Part shown: positions 14,039 through 16,059 of the stretch, in pieces
Numbering within the stretch: the stretch's first letter is position 1
How the letters are laid out: every line of letters starts with the position of its first letter
Assembly: GCA_031546845.1 (NCBI GenBank)
Contig: JAVBJT010000025.1
Coordinates: forward strand, 1-16,059
Reading direction: 5' to 3'
DNA length: 16,059 bases
Source: Azoarcus sp031546845
Lineage (GTDB): Bacteria > Pseudomonadota > Gammaproteobacteria > Burkholderiales > Rhodocyclaceae
Notes under the pieces: model-generated
Database searches by the model: none
What the model saw: the letters and a program-made list of their open reading frames with translations, nothing else
Told to the model about the DNA's origin: nothing
Program-made: the position numbers and the translations under genes

Positions 14039-14512
14039 TCAGCGCAGGCCGGAAATTTCCCGCTTTAGCGCGTCGATGTTGCGCTGGTGCAGTTCCACTT
14101 TGTCCTTGAACGGCTGGAGGCGGTCGAGTACGCGCTGATAGTTGCGCTCGTTGCCTTCGCGGATCGATTCTTGTTCGGTCAGCGCCTTTTGTGCGTCAGT
14201 CAGCGCTTGTTCTTCCGTGGCGAGCTCGCTTTCCAGCACCTGGCGGCGGCTGTCGTCGCGGGCGCGCTGGGCGTCGGGGGTCACGCGCGGGAAATTGGAT
14301 TGAGTGCCGGATGCGCCCGTGGTGGAACGCGCGGGCGCGGGTACCGTGGAAACGGACTGGCTTTGGTCGAGCACCTTGCAGCCGCGCGATTGGGTGCGGT
14401 CGTTGGTGTAGATGATCCGGCCGTCGGCGTCAGTGCATTTGAAAACGTCTGCATGGACGGGGAAGGTGGCGCCAAGGGCGAGAAGCAGCGGAAGAGTACG
14501 TAGTGGTTTCAT
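14039..14512 (-). CDS. Secreted DUF4124-domain protein between glnA and ntrB
   Basis: A 157-residue exported protein of unknown function. The signal peptide is MKPLRTLPLLLALGATFPVHA with likely cleavage after Ala21. The DUF4124 domain follows (DVFKCTDADGRIIYTND), with Cys26 and Cys45 probably forming a disulfide in the periplasm. After a Ser/Thr/Pro-rich stretch (about 50-80), residues about 85-157 are charged and heptad-like, suggesting a coiled coil. The ATG at 14512 is chosen over upstream starts because it gives a complete signal peptide. The gene sits between the glnA terminator and ntrB, co-directional with both. A DUF4124 gene at this place is familiar in Betaproteobacteria, but a nitrogen-related role is not shown. 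Confidence 0.85.
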   Translation of the reverse strand: MKPLRTLPLLLALGATFPVHADVFKCTDADGRIIYTNDRTQSRGCKVLDQSQSVSTVPAPARSTTGASGTQSNFPRVTPDAQRARDDSRRQVLESELATEEQALTDAQKALTEQESIREGNERNYQRVLDRLQPFKDKVELHQRNIDALKREISGLR

Positions 14513-14622
14513 GGCCTTGTCTGGAGGTAAAGCTCCGAATCTCCATGGTAGCGGCGGGGTGCGCCCTATGGATACACGCTTGTACATTTATGCGTGCGGG
14601 AAACGCGGGAATTAAACCTCAT
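14513..14622 (-). promoter_or_regulatory. Probable promoter region of DUF4124-ntrB-ntrC
   Basis: Because a terminator closes glnA, this 110-base gap should contain the start of the next transcript. TTTAAT and CATAAA occur 18 bases apart on the minus strand as a poor sigma-70 match. I see no TGGCAC-N5-TTGC sigma-54 site and no clear NtrC palindrome. Placement is a guess from context. Confidence 0.3.
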
Positions 14623-14650
14623 AAAAAAAGGACGAGCAATGCCCGTCCTT
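14623..14650 (-). terminator. Intrinsic terminator of glnA
   Basis: On the minus strand AAGGACG, a 9-base loop and CGTCCTT form a 7-bp stem that runs straight into seven T residues (A-run at 14623-14629 on the + strand). It lies 25 bases beyond the glnA stop and is a textbook rho-independent terminator, separating glnA from ntrBC, perhaps partially. Confidence 0.88.
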
Positions 14651-14674
14651 GTCTTCATCCGGCCGTGCGGCGGA

Positions 14675-16059
14675 TTACAAGCTGTAATACATGTCGAATT
14701 CCACCGGGTGCGTGGTGATGCGCATACGGTCGACCTCCTCCATCTTCAGCGCCAGATAGGCGTCGATGAAGTCGTTGGAGAACACGCCGCCACGGGTGAG
14801 GAATTCGCGGTCGCGGTCGAGGTATTCGAGCGCTTGTTCGAGGCTCGTGCACACGGTCGGGATCTTCGCGTCTTCTTCCGGCGGCAGATCGTAAAGATTC
14901 TTGTCGGCCGGGTCGCCCGGGTGGAGCTTGTTCTGGATGCCGTCCAGGCCCGCCATCATCAGCGCGGAGAAGCACAGATAGGGGTTGGCCAGCGGGTCCG
15001 GGAAGCGCGCTTCGATACGGCGGCCCTTCGGGTTGGCGACGTAGGGGATGCGGATCGAGGCCGAGCGGTTACGCGCGGAGTAGGCCAGCTTGGTCGGCGC
15101 TTCGTAGTGCGGCACCAGACGCTTGTAGGAGTTGGTGCCGGGGTTGGTGATGGCGTTGAGCGCGCGGGCATGCTTGATGATGCCGCCGATGTAATACAGC
15201 GCCAGTTCGGACAGGCCGGCGTAGCCGTTGCCGGCGAACAGGTTCTGGCCGTTTTGCCAGATGGATTGGTGCACATGCATGCCGGAGCCGTTGTCGCCGA
15301 CGATGGGCTTGGGCATGAAGGTGGCCGTTTTGCCGTACTGGTGGGCGACGTTGTGCACGATGTACTTGAGCACTTGCGTCCAGTCCGCGCGCTTGGTCAG
15401 CGTGTTGAAACGGGTGCCGATTTCGCACTGCCCGGCGTTGGCAACTTCGTGGTGGTGGACTTCGACCGGCACGCCGCAGGCTTCGAGCGCGATCACCATG
15501 GCGGCGCGCACGTCGTTCAGGCTATCGACCGGCGGCACGGGGAAGTAGCCGCCCTTGACGCGCGGACGGTGGCCGGTGTTGCCGCCCTCGAACTTGTCGG
15601 CGGTGGACCACGCGGCTTCTTCGGAGATGATCTTGCTGTAGACGCCGGACATGTCGATGGACCATTCCACCGCGTCGAAGATGAAGAATTCGGGTTCCGG
15701 GCCGAAATAGGCGGTGTCGCCGATGCCTGTGCTCTTCAGATAGGCTTCGGCGCGCTTGGCCATGGAGCGGGGATCGCGGTCATAGCCCTTGCCGTCGGAC
15801 GGTTCGATGACGTCGCAGGTGAGCACCAGCGTGGTTTCGTCGAAGAACGGGTCGACGTAGGCGGAATCGGGGTCCGGCATCAGGATCATGTCGGAGGCTT
15901 GGATGCCTTTCCAGCCGGCGATCGACGAGCCGTCGAACGGGTGGCCGTGCTCGAAGTGATCTTCCTCGAAGGCGGAAACCGGCAGCCCGACGTGCTGTTC
16001 CTTGCCGCGGGTGTCGGTAAAACGCAGGTCGACGAAGCGGACTTCGTTTTCCTGGATCA
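14675..16059 (-). CDS. glnA: Glutamine synthetase type I (5' end outside the window)
   Basis: 460 residues are visible; comparison with E. coli GlnA (469) suggests only about 9 N-terminal residues are missing beyond the right edge. The enzyme makes glutamine from glutamate, ammonia and ATP as a dodecamer. The beta-grasp N terminus (NEVRFVDLRFTDTRGKEQHV, then FDGSSIAGWKG), metal ligands in FGPEPEFFIFD and NGSGMHVHQS, the glutamate-site loop NPGTNSYKRLVP and NRSASIRIPY are all intact. The adenylylation tyrosine in NLYDLPPEE is the 72nd residue from the C terminus, exactly as in E. coli, so this is the GSI-beta form controlled by GlnE. ntrB and ntrC downstream control its transcription. The promoter lies outside the window. 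Confidence 0.98.
   Translation of the reverse strand, partial: IQENEVRFVDLRFTDTRGKEQHVGLPVSAFEEDHFEHGHPFDGSSIAGWKGIQASDMILMPDPDSAYVDPFFDETTLVLTCDVIEPSDGKGYDRDPRSMAKRAEAYLKSTGIGDTAYFGPEPEFFIFDAVEWSIDMSGVYSKIISEEAAWSTADKFEGGNTGHRPRVKGGYFPVPPVDSLNDVRAAMVIALEACGVPVEVHHHEVANAGQCEIGTRFNTLTKRADWTQVLKYIVHNVAHQYGKTATFMPKPIVGDNGSGMHVHQSIWQNGQNLFAGNGYAGLSELALYYIGGIIKHARALNAITNPGTNSYKRLVPHYEAPTKLAYSARNRSASIRIPYVANPKGRRIEARFPDPLANPYLCFSALMMAGLDGIQNKLHPGDPADKNLYDLPPEEDAKIPTVCTSLEQALEYLDRDREFLTRGGVFSNDFIDAYLALKMEEVDRMRITTHPVEFDMYYSL

Noticed and set aside
14513..14622. A sigma-54 promoter or NtrC palindrome in front of DUF4124-ntrBC
   Set aside because: Looked for TGGCAC-N5-TTGC and for TGCACC-type palindromes on the minus strand; no acceptable match was found.
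1..16059. CRISPR array, insertion sequence, transposase, phage or attachment site
   Set aside because: No regularly spaced repeats, no transposase or integrase frames, no terminal inverted repeats and no duplicated tRNA end were seen.

Overview
The window is a GC-rich piece of a proteobacterial chromosome, most likely from a Betaproteobacterium (a Rhodocyclales-like lineage is my guess). The basis is the 5S/23S sequence, the glnA-DUF4124-ntrB-ntrC order, the coaE-zapD-yacG cluster, the Nudix-ThiE fusion and the UbiH/DsbC pair. I could not run any database search, so the taxonomy is inference.

Layout. 1-500: the 3' end of an rRNA operon on the + strand (end of 23S, a structured spacer, 5S, a strong terminator). 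657-2570: a + strand pair, a UbiH/UbiF-type FAD hydroxylase followed by a DsbC disulfide isomerase. 2574-3818: the lytic transglycosylase MltA on the - strand, convergent with dsbC. 3895-5827: a tight + strand run of a previously uncalled 37-residue membrane microprotein, a DUF815-type AAA+ ATPase whose start codon lies inside the end of the microprotein gene, and a Nudix hydrolase fused to a degenerate thiamine-phosphate-synthase domain. From 5824 to the right edge every gene is on the - strand.

Read in the direction of transcription (right to left), that - strand run is: glnA (glutamine synthetase, missing only about 9 N-terminal residues), its own intrinsic terminator, a secreted DUF4124 protein, ntrB, ntrC, birA, coaX, a TrpB2-type tryptophan synthase beta chain, a terminator-like hairpin, a membrane-anchored SPOR protein, coaE, zapD and yacG. 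Three adjacent pairs have overlapping stops and starts or stops and stops: birA/coaX and SPOR/coaE (GTGA), and the convergent Nudix/yacG ends.

How they work together. glnA-ntrB-ntrC is the nitrogen assimilation enzyme and its two-component control. birA, coaX and coaE serve biotin and coenzyme A cofactor supply; coaX and coaE are the first and last steps of CoA synthesis from pantothenate. zapD and the SPOR protein point to septation and the cell wall, and mltA to peptidoglycan turnover. Most genes are ordinary housekeeping. The least explained items are the microprotein/ATPase pair, the stand-alone trpB2 with a very strong ribosome binding site placed between coaX and the SPOR gene, the cysteine-rich linker of MltA, and structured or repeated DNA in several intergenic gaps.
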